Shown here piece by piece: positions 20,901 through 33,121 of a stretch of 64,000 nucleotides of DNA; the first letter of the stretch is position 1, and each line of letters starts with the position of its first letter. The stretch is from NCBI GenBank assembly GCA_911728435.2, contig OU452198.1, positions 2,790,001-2,854,000 of the forward strand, in the 5' to 3' direction. Below the pieces are notes generated by a model, which worked only from the letters and a program-made list of their open reading frames with translations, was not told where the DNA came from and did not search any database. The translations under genes and the position numbers were made by a program. Origin of the DNA: Apoderus coryli (lineage: Eukaryota > Arthropoda > Insecta > Coleoptera > Attelabidae).

Positions 20901-23900
20901 AACTAACCTCCTACCTACCTAACTAATCTGAAACTTAAACCTCATGCGCATATATCGGGCCTGCACTTAGCAAGGGCTTCGCCCTTGCTTTCCTACTTAA
21001 CTACCTACCTAACTAACTATCTACCTACCGACCAAACCTCCTACCTACCTAATTAACCTCCTACCTACCTAACTAACCTCCTACCAACCTAACTAACCTC
21101 CTACCTACCTAACTAATCTGAAACTTAAACCTCATGCGCACATATCGGGCCTGCACTTAGCAAGGGCTTCGCCCTTGCTTTCCTACTTAACTACCTACCT
21201 AACTAACTATCTACCTACCGACCAAACCTCCTACCTACCTAACTAACCTCCTACCTTCCTAATTAACCTCCTACCTACCTAACTAACCTCCTACCAACCT
21301 AACTAACCTCCTACCTACCTAACTAATCTGAAACTTAAACCTCATGCGCACATATCGGGCCTGCACTTAGCAAGGGCTTCGCCCTTGCTTTCCTACTTAA
21401 CTACCTACCTAACTAACTATCTACCTACCGACCAAACCTCCTACCTACCTAACTAACCTCCTACCTACCTATCTAACCTCCTACCTACCTTACTAACCTC
21501 CTACCTACCTAACTAATCTGAAACTTAAACCTCATGCGCACATATCGGGCCTGCACTTAGCAAGGGCTTCGCCCTTGCTTTCCTACTTAACTACCTACCT
21601 AACTAACTATCTACCTACCGACCAAACCTCCTACCTACCTAATTAACCTCCTACCTACCTAACTAACCTCCTACCAACCTAACTAACCTCCTACCTACCT
21701 AACTAATCTGAAACTTAAACCTCATGCGCACATATCGGGCCTGCACTTAGCAAGGGCTTCGCCCTTGCTTTCCTACTTAACTACCTACCTAACTAACTAT
21801 CTACCTACCGACCAAACCTCCTACCTACCTAATTAACCTCCTACCTACCTAACTAACCTCCTACCAACCTAACTAACCTCCTACCTACCTAACTAATCTG
21901 AAACTTAAACCTCATGCGCACATATCGGGCCTGCACTTAGCAAGGGCTTCGCCCTTGCTTTCCTACTTAACTACCTACCTAACTAACTATCTACCTACCG
22001 ACCAAACCTCCTACCTACCTAATTAACCTCCTACCTACCTAACTAACCTCCTACCAACCTAACTAACCTCCTACCTACCTAACTAATCTGAAACTTAAAC
22101 CTCATGCGCACATATCGGGCCTGCACTTAGCAAGGGCTTCGCCCTTGCTTTCCTACTTAACTACCTACCTAACTAACTATCTACCTACCGACCAAACCTC
22201 CTACCTACCTAACTAACCTCCTACCTTCCTAATTAACCTCCTACCTACCTAACTAACCTCCTACCAACCTAACTAACCTCCTACCTACCTAACTAATCTG
22301 AAACTTAAACCTCATGCGCACATATCGGGCCTGCACTTAGCAAGGGCTTCGCCCTTGCTTTCCTACTTAACTACCTACCTAACTAACTATCTACCTACCG
22401 ACCAAACCTCCTACCTACCTAACTAACCTCCTACCTACCTATCTAACCTCCTACCTACCTTACTAACCTCCTACCTACCTAACTAATCTGAAACTTAAAC
22501 CTCATGCGCACATATCGGGCCTGCACTTAGCAAGGGCTTCGCCCTTGCTTTCCTACTTAACTACCTACCTAACTAACTATCTACCTACCGACCAAACCTC
22601 CTACCTACCTAATTAACCTCCTACCTACCTAACTAACCTCCTACCAACCTAACTAACCTCCTACCTACCTAACTAATCTGAAACTTAAACCTCATGCGCA
22701 CATATCGGGCCTGCACTTAGCAAGGGCTTCGCCCTTGCTTTCCTACTTAACTACCTACCTAACTAACTATCTACCTACCGACCAAACCTCCTACCTACCT
22801 AATTAACCTCCTACCTACCTAACTAACCTCCTACCAACCTAACTAACCTCCTACCTACCTAACTAATCTGAAACTTAAACCTCATGCGCACATATCGGGC
22901 CTGCACTTAGCAAGGGCTTCGCCCTTGCTTTCCTACTTAACTACCTACCTAACTAACTATCTACCTACCGACCAAACCTCCTACCTACCTAACTAACCTC
23001 CTACCTACCTATCTAACCTCCTACCTACCTTACTAACCTCCTACCTACCTAACTAATCTGAAACTTAAACCTCATGCGCACATATCGGGCCTGCACTTAG
23101 CAAGGGCTTCGCCCTTGCTTTCCTACTTAACTACCTACCTAACTAACTATCTACCTACCGACCAAACCTCCTACCTACCTAATTAACCTCCTACCTACCT
23201 AACTAACCTCCTACCAACCTAACTAACCTCCTACCTACCTAACTAATCTGAAACTTAAACCTCATGCGCACATATCGGGCCTGCACTTAGCAAGGGCTTC
23301 GCCCTTGCTTTCCTACTTAACTACCTACCTAACTAACTATCTACCTACCGACCAAACCTCCTACCTACCTAACTAACCTCCTACCTTCCTAATTAACCTC
23401 CTACCTACCTAACTAACCTCCTACCAACCTAACTAACCTCCTACCTACCTAACTAATCTGAAACTTAAACCTCATGCGCACATATCGGGCCTGCACTTAG
23501 CAAGGGCTTCGCCCTTGCTTTCCTACTTAACTACCTACCTAACTAACTATCTACCTACCGACCAAACCTCCTACCTACCTAACTAACCTCCTACCTACCT
23601 ATCTAACCTCCTACCTACCTTACTAACCTCCTACCTACCTAACTAATCTGAAACTTAAACCTCATGCGCACATATCGGGCCTGCACTTAGCAAGGGCTTC
23701 GCCCTTGCTTTCCTACTTAACTACCTACCTAACTAACTATCTACCTACCGACCAAACCTCCTACCTACCTAATTAACCTCCTACCTACCTAACTAACCTC
23801 CTACCAACCTAACTAACCTCCTACCTACCTAACTAATCTGAAACTTAAACCTCATGCGCACATATCGGGCCTGCACTTAGCAAGGGCTTCGCCCTTGCTT

Positions 23901-26900
23901 TCCTACTTAACTACCTACCTAACTAACTATCTACCTACCGACCAAACCTCCTACCTACCTAATTAACCTCCTACCTACCTAACTAACCTCCTACCAACCT
24001 AACTAACCTCCTACCTACCTAACTAATCTGAAACTTAAACCTCATGCGCACATATCGGGCCTGCACTTAGCAAGGGCTTCGCCCTTGCTTTCCTACTTAA
24101 CTACCTACCTAACTAACTATCTACCTACCGACCAAACCTCCTACCTACCTAACTAACCTCCTACCTTCCTAATTAACCTCCTACCTACCTAACTAACCTC
24201 CTACCAACCTAACTAACCTCCTACCTACCTAACTAATCTGAAACTTAAACCTCATGCGCACATATCGGGCCTGCACTTAGCAAGGGCTTCGCCCTTGCTT
24301 TCCTACTTAACTACCTACCTAACTAACTATCTACCTACCGACCAAACCTCCTACCTACCTAACTAACCTCCTACCTACCTATCTAACCTCCTACCTACCT
24401 TACTAACCTCCTACCTACCTAACTAATCTGAAACTTAAACCTCATGCGCACATATCGGGCCTGCACTTAGCAAGGGCTTCGCCCTTGCTTTCCTACTTAA
24501 CTACCTACCTAACTAACTATCTACCTACCGACCAAACCTCCTACCTACCTAATTAACCTCCTACCTACCTAACTAACCTCCTACCAACCTAACTAACCTC
24601 CTACCTACCTAACTAATCTGAAACTTAAACCTCATGCGCACATATCGGGCCTGCACTTAGCAAGGGCTTCGCCCTTGCTTTCCTACTTAACTACCTACCT
24701 AACTAACTATCTACCTACCGACCAAACCTCCTACCTACCTAACTAACCTCCTACCTACCTATCTAACCTCCTACCTACCTTACTAACCTCCTACCTACCT
24801 AACTAATCTGAAACTTAAACCTCATGCGCACATATCGGGCCTGCACTTAGCAAGGGCTTCGCCCTTGCTTTCCTACTTAACTACCTACCTAACTAACTAT
24901 CTACCTACCGACCAAACCTCCTACCTACCTAACTAACCTCCTACCTAACTAACCTCCTACCTATCTAACCTCCTACCTAACTAACCTCCTACCTACCTAA
25001 CTAACCATTTTTTGCACTATTTCGATTGACAGTTTGTGAGAAATCGAGTTTAAATGAGTGATATTTTGCGTTCCTTTTACTACAAAAATGAAAATATTGA
25101 ATATCAAATTATTATGTAGAATGAAAATAAAATCTGGCAACATTGATACTGATGAAGAATAATGACATTTGTTTCAAATTAAATAATACCAAACATAACC
25201 AATTTTTATTAGAACTTTTTATTATTGAGAAAATGATAATATTTATTACTGAATTTAAAACTACATAAATATTTGAACTTATTGTCCAATACGAGGTCCA
25301 ATATGTACAAAGTTATCCAAGAATTGATGTAACTATGGAACTTCTATTAAACTGAATTGATATAAGTACTATTTTAACACATTTAGTACCATAGTATGCG
25401 TGAGTACATAATCTAGTTTATTTTATAATCAACTTAAAAAAAGTGAAAATACCATAGCTAATTATGTTCAAAATAGTCTATTTAATGATCACATAAAAAA
25501 AAAATCCAAAAAAAGTAGTTATTTCGAGCTGCAGGCTAGGGCACCAGAGCCCAAAAATCTAAATTATTTAGATCTGGGATTGTGAACATCCATATAATAT
25601 GTTTAAGGAAAACAGATGTTGATATTCGGTATCGCATCTCTTCCAGCTCCATCAGAAGACAATATTTTTGAGCAAAATAAGGGGTCTTTGGCATTAATTC
25701 TTTGAAGCCATTGGTGAGAAACCATTCTAGGGTGAACATCTCTTGGTAAGAGAGTTTGAATCATCTGTACGTGGCAATGTAATCTTCATACAATTGTTCT
25801 ATCTGGTATCAAAAGTGTACCATCCTATATATCATTTACAGAGCGCAATAAAAAATCTCAAATATGCTGGATAGGTACTCTAAGTGTCAGATGAATATGC
25901 AATATTTTTTTAAGTATTTCCATTTACACTGTTCATCTTTTGTTGATAGTTAAAGTCGCAAATCGAGCGAATGAGTAGCGTGGGCAGAGAGTTACGTCGT
26001 AAACACAAATCGATGCAGACACAGGTCAGGACTTTATGCGATGAACGAGCCGATTTTTTGGTACAATTACAGGACCAACATAGGGATATAACTGCCTTAA
26101 GACAACGATTAGGTTTGGCGCAGAAAGAGAATGAAGATCTAGTCAGGGTAAATAATAGGCCGCTTTTTCAGCAAAAGCTAGATTTAAATTGATGTGTTTT
26201 TTGTTAGAGTGATTCTCCATTACCCAGCAATAAAGCCGTGTATGATTTGGATGATCCTAATCGACCTAGATTCACGACGGTGGAGTTGAAGGATATTTTA
26301 CATGAGCGGAATGAATTAAAAGCTAGAGTCAGTGATTTGGAAGATGAATTGGAAACGTATCGACCTAAAAATAAAAATGAATCGTAAGTTTTATTATTTG
26401 TTTGCAATTTTCAGCTTTTATACTTAGTTATTTAAAAAAAAAGACGTTAAGGTACGGGTGGTGGCTAACAACAGAAAATAAACATGGTGAGATATTATAT
26501 AAAGCAAACAAAGCGAAATTGAGAATGAAGAACAAAAATGGCGCCTAGAAGTAAGAAAAGAGCGCGAGGTTAAGAAACAAGAACCTTGGCGTAACGAATT
26601 TTTGCTTACTGGAATGATTTTGTTTGCTTGTTGGGAATTCATTTTTTATTTTATTTGTTTTGGTATATCTAGTTTAGTATTGTATATATAGGGTGATCGT
26701 AAAGTAACGCAACGGGCGATTATTGTCGAAATGGTACTTTTTAGCAGTTAGTGAAAGTGGCTAAATTTTCCACAAACGAGCTTTGCACTATTTTTATGAT
26801 CTCGCGAGTGATCAATTGCATCTCGTTTTGATTGCGGTCTTAATTCATCTAAATCCTGTCTAAGGGCGGGTTTTATAATGTCCTGATAAAGGTTCCGATA

Positions 26901-29900
26901 GAGCTATCTTGATGATAGTGTTAAAACTGCGTTTATCAATATGCTGATTAGACTATCTGAAGGATAAATTGGACATCAGCAGGATAAGTTATGGGTTTTC
27001 GAGAGTTTTATTGCTTCTAGATGGTCCACATGTCAAAATTCAAAGCCCTGGAGGGGATCACGCTGAATACTTCCGAAATAGAAGAGATATTTTGCCTTGA
27101 GGCTAGTGGCAGATCGCCAGTTTCCCTTATTTTATAGATTAAATTCTACACCAACCTTCCCAAGCCCACTTTCCAGGACAGTGCGTCCGTTTTTTTTTAT
27201 TCGATTATGCAGCTCTTTGTTCATGGTTCACTTAAAAGAAGAAGGCCAGAAGGGCAAAACAAACGAAACTAAAAATAAGGTTCACAAAGACAAGATATAA
27301 ACAAAAATACAAAACATAACCCACAAATTTTCTTCTTCTTATTGGTGGCCTCTACAATGCGTTGTTGCCAGGTTGTGTTTCGGCTGATAGCTATCAGAAG
27401 GATAAATTCCGTTTAATAAACAGATATAAATTTATCAATACCTTTACCCTCTAGCTATTAGAGGGTTTATCAGCACATTATTAAACCGACCCTAAGGGGA
27501 TCAAATCGGGTGATATCGCTATGTGGCTGAACCATAACAAGGTATAGTCGGATTCAAGGTCGAATGGGCCAGACGCGCATTTGTTTAGTACAAGGAGTTA
27601 GGAAACCCTGCCAAAATTTTCTTATGTTATCCCCGTCACATGTGGAACATCATTCTTCTCTGGACGACAGCTGCAACTCAAAAAATAGGGGTTGCAATTT
27701 GAAACAAACATGACTTAGACGGTGGCAGATTTCGAATGAGATACGTAGGCAACAAATTTGCTAAACATAAATCAAAACTGACGTGTCTCGGCTTTTGATA
27801 ATTTACGATATTTCGAAAAAAAAGGGTAAATTTACAAACTTTCTACGAAATATTGAATGCTATTGATAATTTACGAAATTTCGAAAATAAAAAAGGTAAA
27901 ATTACAAACTTTTTATAAAATTTAGAAACTTTTTACGAAATTTCGCAAAATATGTGTAAATTTACAAACTTTCTACGAAACATTCAATAGCAATTGATAA
28001 TTTACAAAATTTCGAAAAAAAAGGGTAAATTTTCAAACTTGACACTTTTTATGAATTTACGCAAAAATGTGTAAATTTACAAACTTTACGAAATATCGCA
28101 AAAAAGTGTGAATTTACAAACTTTTTACGAAATTTCGCATAAAATGTGTACATTTACAAACTTTCTACGAAATATTTAATAGCTATTGATAATTTACGAA
28201 ATTTCGAAAAAAAATTGTAAATTTACAAACTTTTTATGAAATATAGAAACTTTTTACGAAATTTGGCAAAATATGTGTAAATTTACAAACTTTCTACGAA
28301 ATATTCAATGCTATTGATAATTTACGAAATTTCGAAAAACTAAAGGTAAAATTACAAACTTTTTATGAAATTTAGAAACTTTTTACGAAATTTCGCAAAA
28401 TATGTGTAAATTTACAAACTTTCTACGAAACATTCAATAGCAATTGATAATTTACGAAATTTCGAAAAAAAATGGTAAATTTACAAACTTTTTATGAAAT
28501 ATAGAAACTTTTTACGAAATTTCGCACAAAATGTGTACATTTACAAACTTTCTACGAAATATTCAATGCTATTGATAATTTACGAAATTTCGAAAAAAAA
28601 AAGGTAAAATTACAAACTTTTTATGAAATTTAGAAACTTTTTACGAAATTTCGCAAAATATGTGTAAATTTACAAACTTTCTACGAAACATTCAATAGCA
28701 ATTGATAATTTACAAAACTTCAAAAAAAAAGGGTAAATGTTCAAACTTACACTTTTTATGAAATTACGCAAAAATGTGTAAATTTACAAACTTTACGAAA
28801 TATCGCAAAAAAGTGTAAATTTACAAACTTTTTACGAAATTTCGCATAAAATGTGTACATTTACAAACTTTCTACGAAATATTCAATGCTATTGATAATT
28901 TACGAAATTTCGAAAAAAAAAAGGTAAAATTACAAACTTTTTATGAAATTTAGAAACTTTACGAAATTTAGCAAAATATGTGTAAATTTACAAACTTTCT
29001 ACGAAACATTCAATAGCAATTGATAATTTACAAAACTTCGAAAAAAAAGGGTAAATTTTCAAACTTGACACTTTTTATGAAATTACGCAAAAATGTGTAA
29101 ATTTACAAACTTTACGAAATATCTCAAAAAAGTGTAAATTTACAAACTTTTTACGAAATTTCGCATAAAATGTGTACATTTACAAACTTTCTACGAAATA
29201 TTCAATAGCAATTGATAATTTACGAAATTTCGAAAAAAAGGGTAAATTTACAAACTTTTTATAAAATTTACAAACTTTCTACGAAACAGCTATTGATAAT
29301 TTACGAAATTTCAAAAAAAAAATTAAATTTACAAACTTTTTATGAAAATTAGAAACTTTATACGAAATTTCGCAAAATATGTGTAAATTTACAAACTTTC
29401 TACGATACATTCAATAGCAATTGATAATTTTCGAAATTTCGGAAAAAATAATTTACGAAATTTCGAAAAAAAAAAGGGTAAATTTACAAACTTTACGAAA
29501 TATCCCAAAAATGTGTAAATTTACAAACTTTACGAAATATCCCAAAAATGTGTAAATTTACAAACTTTACGAAATTTCGCAAAAAAGTGTAAATTTACAA
29601 ACTTTTTACGAAATTTTCCATAGCTATTGATAATTTACGAAATTTCGAAAGAAAAGGGTAAATTTTTCAACTTTTTTACGAAATTTCGTAAAAGAATGTA
29701 AATTTATAGAAAAACAAGACTCTACGCCTTCGTTAGTAAAGATGTTTCGTGAATTTGGTGTATTCCCAAGAAGATATCATTGTGATCGAAAAAAATCTAC
29801 TAATGTAAATTTACAAACATTTTACGAAATTTTCTATATCTTGGCTATGGGCTAACCTTTCCTCAAACCAGCGGTAACTTAAATACTTAACTCCTACTAG

Positions 29901-32233
29901 GTATATTTTGTTAGAAAATAATATTTGAAAAAAACAAACAACAAAGTTGCTAAACATCAAAACTGACGGCTTTTCTTTTAAAAATGTACCATTTTGAAAA
30001 TAATTGCCCGTTGCGTTACTTTACGGACACCTTGTATAAAAATAAATTTTCTTGATGTTATTTTTGTTTCTGTAGCGTTAAAAAGCCTCTTACATTGATG
30101 GATCGTATTGAAAATGCATGTGAACAAATTAAAAATTTGAATGTTGTGACAACTGCCACGCCTATTGTAGAAAATGAGCTTCCATCGTAAGTTTTGTGCT
30201 TGTATTTGTCTTTTATTTTATACTATGTAGCATTCTTTTGCAGTTAAACAATCTTGAGATCTGAGCATCTAGAAAATAGTATTTTTTGTAAAAACTTGAT
30301 TATTTCTTAATAAAGTCGTCTTTCTTTCTCTCATTAAGCCAAATTTTCATTTTTTTTCTTGAGAAAGACGATCAAAATCGTCTAATTTTACAACAAAGTT
30401 GATTTTTTTTATAGCTACCAATGAAAAGTCTGGATTTTACACAAAAACATCAGTTTTTATCTTACATAGGTAATTTGTAAAAGTAATAACCTACATTGGA
30501 TCCCCGTTAATAGTAAACTGCGTCGTCACAGATCAGATTGAAAAATCTGACTGCCCCAAATTTTTAAACCCAAGATGTGTCACAGACCTTTAACCCCAAT
30601 AAAACATTTTATAAAATCATTATGAACAAACAAACGTCTCATTACTCAAGGAGGAATAAAATATATCACGAATCAGATTCAAAAATTTCACTGCCCTAAA
30701 CTTTTAAATCCAAAATATAATACAAATCCATAAATCCTCAAAAACATCTTTATAAAATCACCTAACCATAAAACAAACCTTTCATCAACACAAAAACATC
30801 AAATATGTCACAAATCAGATTCAAAAATCTCACTGCACTAAATTTCCAAACCAAAATGCGTCACAAACCTTTAACCCCCAATATATTTCTATAAAATTAT
30901 CTAATAATACCCTACAAACGTTTCGTAACCGCAAAAAACATCAAATGCGTCACAAATCAGATTCAAAAATCTCATTGCCCTAAATTTCTAAACCAAAATG
31001 CGTCACAAACCTTTAACCCTCAATATATTTCTATAAGACAGACCATAACGGCGCAATTTCAATTAACAGATCGTTATATAACGACCCAACTCTTTCTTTT
31101 TCGTCTGGATTCATAGCATTATTAAAAGCACAGATTAATGTACACAATAATAAAGAGATATTGCACTTGCAAATAAAGTCTTGCAGTATTAAAGTCAACC
31201 TTATTTTGACATCTGAGCATGCGCATTTGATTTTAAAATAAGGTAAATTTGATTAAGGATACTGCTTGACTAATAGAGCAAATAAAGTCTTGCGATATTA
31301 AAGTCAACCTTATTTGGACATCTGAGCATGCGCATTTGATTTTAAAATAAGGTAAATTTGATTAAGGATAGTGCTTGACTAATAGAGAGATATTGCACTT
31401 GCAATTAAGGTCTTGCAGTATTAAAGTCAACCTTATTTTGACATCTGAGCATGCGCAGATGAAAATAAAATAAGCTAAAAATAAAACCTTCCCTTATAGC
31501 TGTTTTAATTCTCTTTATACAAATTTGCCTATTTTATTTGGATCTGCTCATGCTCAGATGTCAAAATAAGGTTGACTTTAATACTGCAAGACCTTAATTG
31601 CAAGTGCAGTATCTCTCTATTAGTCAAGCACTGTCCTTAATCAGTTAGGAACTAAAAAATTATTTCCAGCGATTTCCCATGGTCAATTTCCCTAAAAGAA
31701 TTTTTTCCCCATTGTCCTACGACTATTATTTCCTGAGATATGCTACCTGTCCACCCTTAATGGAATACCCGGTACATGGCCCGCTATGTAGTACGTTTTT
31801 TAAAGAAAGTTTACTGGTTTTTACGAAAATAAACAATTTCTAAGGTTAACAATTTCATATTTTATTTAAAGGCCTATCGATGAGGATGCCCCAGTGCAGG
31901 GACCACTTCCATATGAACCCGATGACGCGCCATGGAAAAAATCATCAGAATCCGGCATTAGGAAATTGTGAGTAAAAGTCATCCTGATATGGATTGTTAG
32001 ACGCTTTAACAGGACAGTTGTTTCATCCACTAGTCAATTGTGCTCGGCACATCGAGTATCTAGCAAGCCATATCAATATATACTCTATAAACAAAATTAA
32101 TTTCAACTGTTTTTCTTTCAGTTTTCGGAAGATATTTTCCGAGAGCAGTGGCGGGAGTGGTTTTCCTAAGCGTAGCCTATCCACTTTGTCAAAGATGGCA
32201 CTGCAATCGACTACTGAACCAATTCCAATTTAA
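17912..32233 (+). CDS. RILPL: RILP-like Rab effector (7 exons, 420 aa)
   Basis: Exons: 17912-18232, 19257-19505, 25950-26147, 26208-26383, 30076-30186, 31872-31967, 32122-32233. All introns are GT-AG, phases are 0,0,0,2,2,2, and the total is 1263 nt with a terminal TAA. Exon 1 carries the RH1 domain (VYDIASDIGKECEKIIDKFG, AVTSLMPKVINALELLE). Exons 2-3 are coiled coil (EEQWRSETKELVSVVTKLQE; DERADFLVQLQDQHRDI). Exon 4 is the RH2 domain (DDPNRPRFTTVELKDILHER). Exons 6-7 give PYEPDDAPWKKSSESGI then RKFFRKIFSE across their junction, the conserved C-terminus. RILP/RILPL proteins bind active Rab GTPases (Rab7, or phosphorylated Rab8/10) and link membranes to motor complexes; RH2 is the Rab-binding module. 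ATG 17951 (AAAATGG, MEDLSSDF) is an alternative start with better context. Exon 5 (37 codons) is the least conserved-looking and might be alternative. Confidence 0.93.
19614..25559. mobile_element. 5.9-kb TIR transposon with 8-bp TSD carrying a satellite
   Basis: Intron 2 of the RILP-like gene contains an element at 19622-25551. Its termini are ~150-bp inverted repeats, GGGTCTGGTGCCCTAGCC at the left and, on the complement of the right end, GGCTCTGGTGCCCTAGCC, about 97% alike. Immediately outside is the direct duplication CAAAAATC at 19614-19621 and 25552-25559. Inside are unique A+T-rich flanks and the satellite array 20440-25007. I find no transposase, so it is non-autonomous. An 8-bp duplication fits hAT, P or Merlin-type transposases; the ends do not let me choose. 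Confidence 0.88.
20440..25007. repeat. Higher-order satellite array, 190/210-bp units
   Basis: Built from a 20-bp subunit (AACTAACCTCCTACCTACCT). Twenty regular units run from 20921 to 24801, each with a head AATCTGAAACTTAAACCTCA, then CATGCGCACATATCGGGCC, a hairpin GCAAGGGC-TTC-GCCCTTGC, and four or five 20-bp subunits. Three unit types recur: A (190 bp, contains CTACCAACC), B (210 bp, one extra subunit with CTACCTTCC), C (190 bp, contains ACCTATCTAACC). Order: A B C, A A A B C, A A C, A B C, A A B C, A C. B is always followed by C. Degenerate 20-bp repeats flank both ends. Being in an intron on the sense strand, its transcript would be a long pyrimidine-rich RNA with about 22 small hairpins. 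Confidence 0.95.
26687..30036. mobile_element. 3.35-kb TIR element in intron 4 carrying an A+T satellite
   Basis: Ends are inverted repeats of about 58 bp, TATAGGGTGATCGTAAAG at 26687 and, on the complement of the right end at 30036, TACAAGGTGTCCGTAAAG, both continuing into TAACGCAACGGGC. They share the TA-CAGGGTG style of Tc1/mariner-derived MITEs. Between them are a copy of the 36650-36920 repeat (27552-27775), a gap, and the array 27785-29715. No transposase ORF. It accounts for most of intron 4. Confidence 0.75.
27785..29715. repeat. A+T-rich minisatellite array
   Basis: Roughly 1.9 kb of alternating modules of about 60-70 bp. One reads GTAAATTTACAAACTTTCTA ... TTCAATAGCTATTGATAATT, the other TTACAAACTTTTTATGAAAT ... 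TTTCGCAAAATATGTGTA. Modules group into larger blocks of about 130 to 330 bp that recur with small changes. Many carry self-complementary words (TTTACGAAATTTCG-type). No coding potential. Confidence 0.9.
30525..31035. repeat. Tandem repeat, about 140-150 bp, four copies
   Basis: Within intron 5. Each copy contains CACAAATCAGATTCAAAAAT, a CACTGCCCTAAATTT block, AAAATGCGTCACAAACCTTT and ATATTTCTATAAAAT; starts near 30525, 30665, 30810 and 30950. Later copies resemble each other more than the first. Confidence 0.8.
31131..31645. mobile_element. Tandem-plus-inverted MITE in intron 5
   Basis: Outer ends are complementary (CAGATTAATG at the left, CCTTAATCAG at the right). The left part holds three direct copies, starting near 31171, 31281 and 31402, of a ~110-120-bp unit with GTCAACCTTATTTTGACATC and TGAGCATGCGC. 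The right part (31528-31640) holds one inverted copy. The inverted arm would fold onto any of the three direct copies. Confidence 0.75.
31648..31795. repeat. Dispersed repeat, second copy at 48280-48424
   Basis: About 145 bp starting GTTAGGAACTAAAA and ending AATGGAATACCCGGTA, shared in the same orientation with 48280-48424 (TTTCCAGCGATTTCCCATGG, CTGAGATATGCTACCTGTCC). Roughly 90% alike. Boundaries at GTTAGGAAC and CCCGGTA agree between the copies. Confidence 0.85.
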
Positions 32234-32780
32234 TTTCGATGAGTTGCATTTTGCATCGAGTTATTTCGAATCAATATCATCATCATCATCTACGTTTGAT
32301 ATGGCATGTAATTTGGGTTTTTTGTGAGAATGAGTCATAGATAATTCATATAAAATCATCTTCCCCCCTCTAAGTCACATATTTTTTAGATGCGATTTGT
32401 TTTTAATCTTATTTAGGTTTTTTTTTTTAACCGAGATGGGAAACTGTGGAAAATTAACTATTTTATCTGGAATACGAAATGAGTCTGAGAATAATAGCAA
32501 TCTTCTTTTTCTATCAATTCAATTGGTGGTCAAACCAGAGCCCACATAAAAATACAGTAGCATCTGGTCTTATCCAAAAATCAAGTTTTCTATTCTGCTG
32601 AACGTAGTCAAAACACTGTCTGTGTATAGATTGTAGATTGTTGTCTTTTGTGAATGACTCTAATCTATGAATTGCCCAGCATTATGACACACCCTGTATT
32701 TATGATAAATAAAAACTACTACTCTGTTGATATCTGAAACTTTTCATTTACAATGAAATAAAAAAAAAAACACTGCTTTG
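32234..32780 (+). terminator. 3' UTR and poly(A) signals of the RILP-like gene
   Basis: Downstream of the TAA at 32231-32233. AATAAA hexamers occur at 32708-32713 and 32757-32762, the latter running into an A-tract. Either could direct cleavage. A CACCCTGTATTTATG transposon-end motif (~32689) lies inside the presumed UTR. Confidence 0.45.
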
Positions 32781-33121
32781 CCTTTGTGTCTCTTTATTTT
32801 TGTGTTCATTTCATTTAGTTTGTAACTTTTGCAATTATTTTTGTTTAGTTTTTCAGATCTGTGATATATATTTGGAAATTTTATTATTTATATTGTGTGT
32901 TTGTTTTTTTTTTTGTAATTAACTTTAAATTTTATTATGATGCATTTGTAAGAAATATTTAATAAATTAGGTATATTAAGGATTAGGGAACAATCCATAA
33001 GGAATCGTAATTAAGATTATAGAGAATGCTATTAGTGACAAAATCGTTCATTCAATTTATTGTCAAGTTTTAGTCAAGTAGCACTAAAACTAATGCAGTT
33101 TATTAATTGAAATTTATTTTT

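Noticed and set aside
20440..25007. CRISPR array or telomeric tract
   Set aside because: Regular spacing of a palindromic word resembles a CRISPR array, and CCTAA words resemble insect telomere repeats, but the 'spacers' are themselves tandem 20-bp repeats, the host is eukaryotic, and there is no pure (CCTAA)n run.
25536..25739. Minus-strand 67-residue open frame
   Set aside because: Overlaps the right terminal repeat and target duplication of the intron-2 transposon; no motif.
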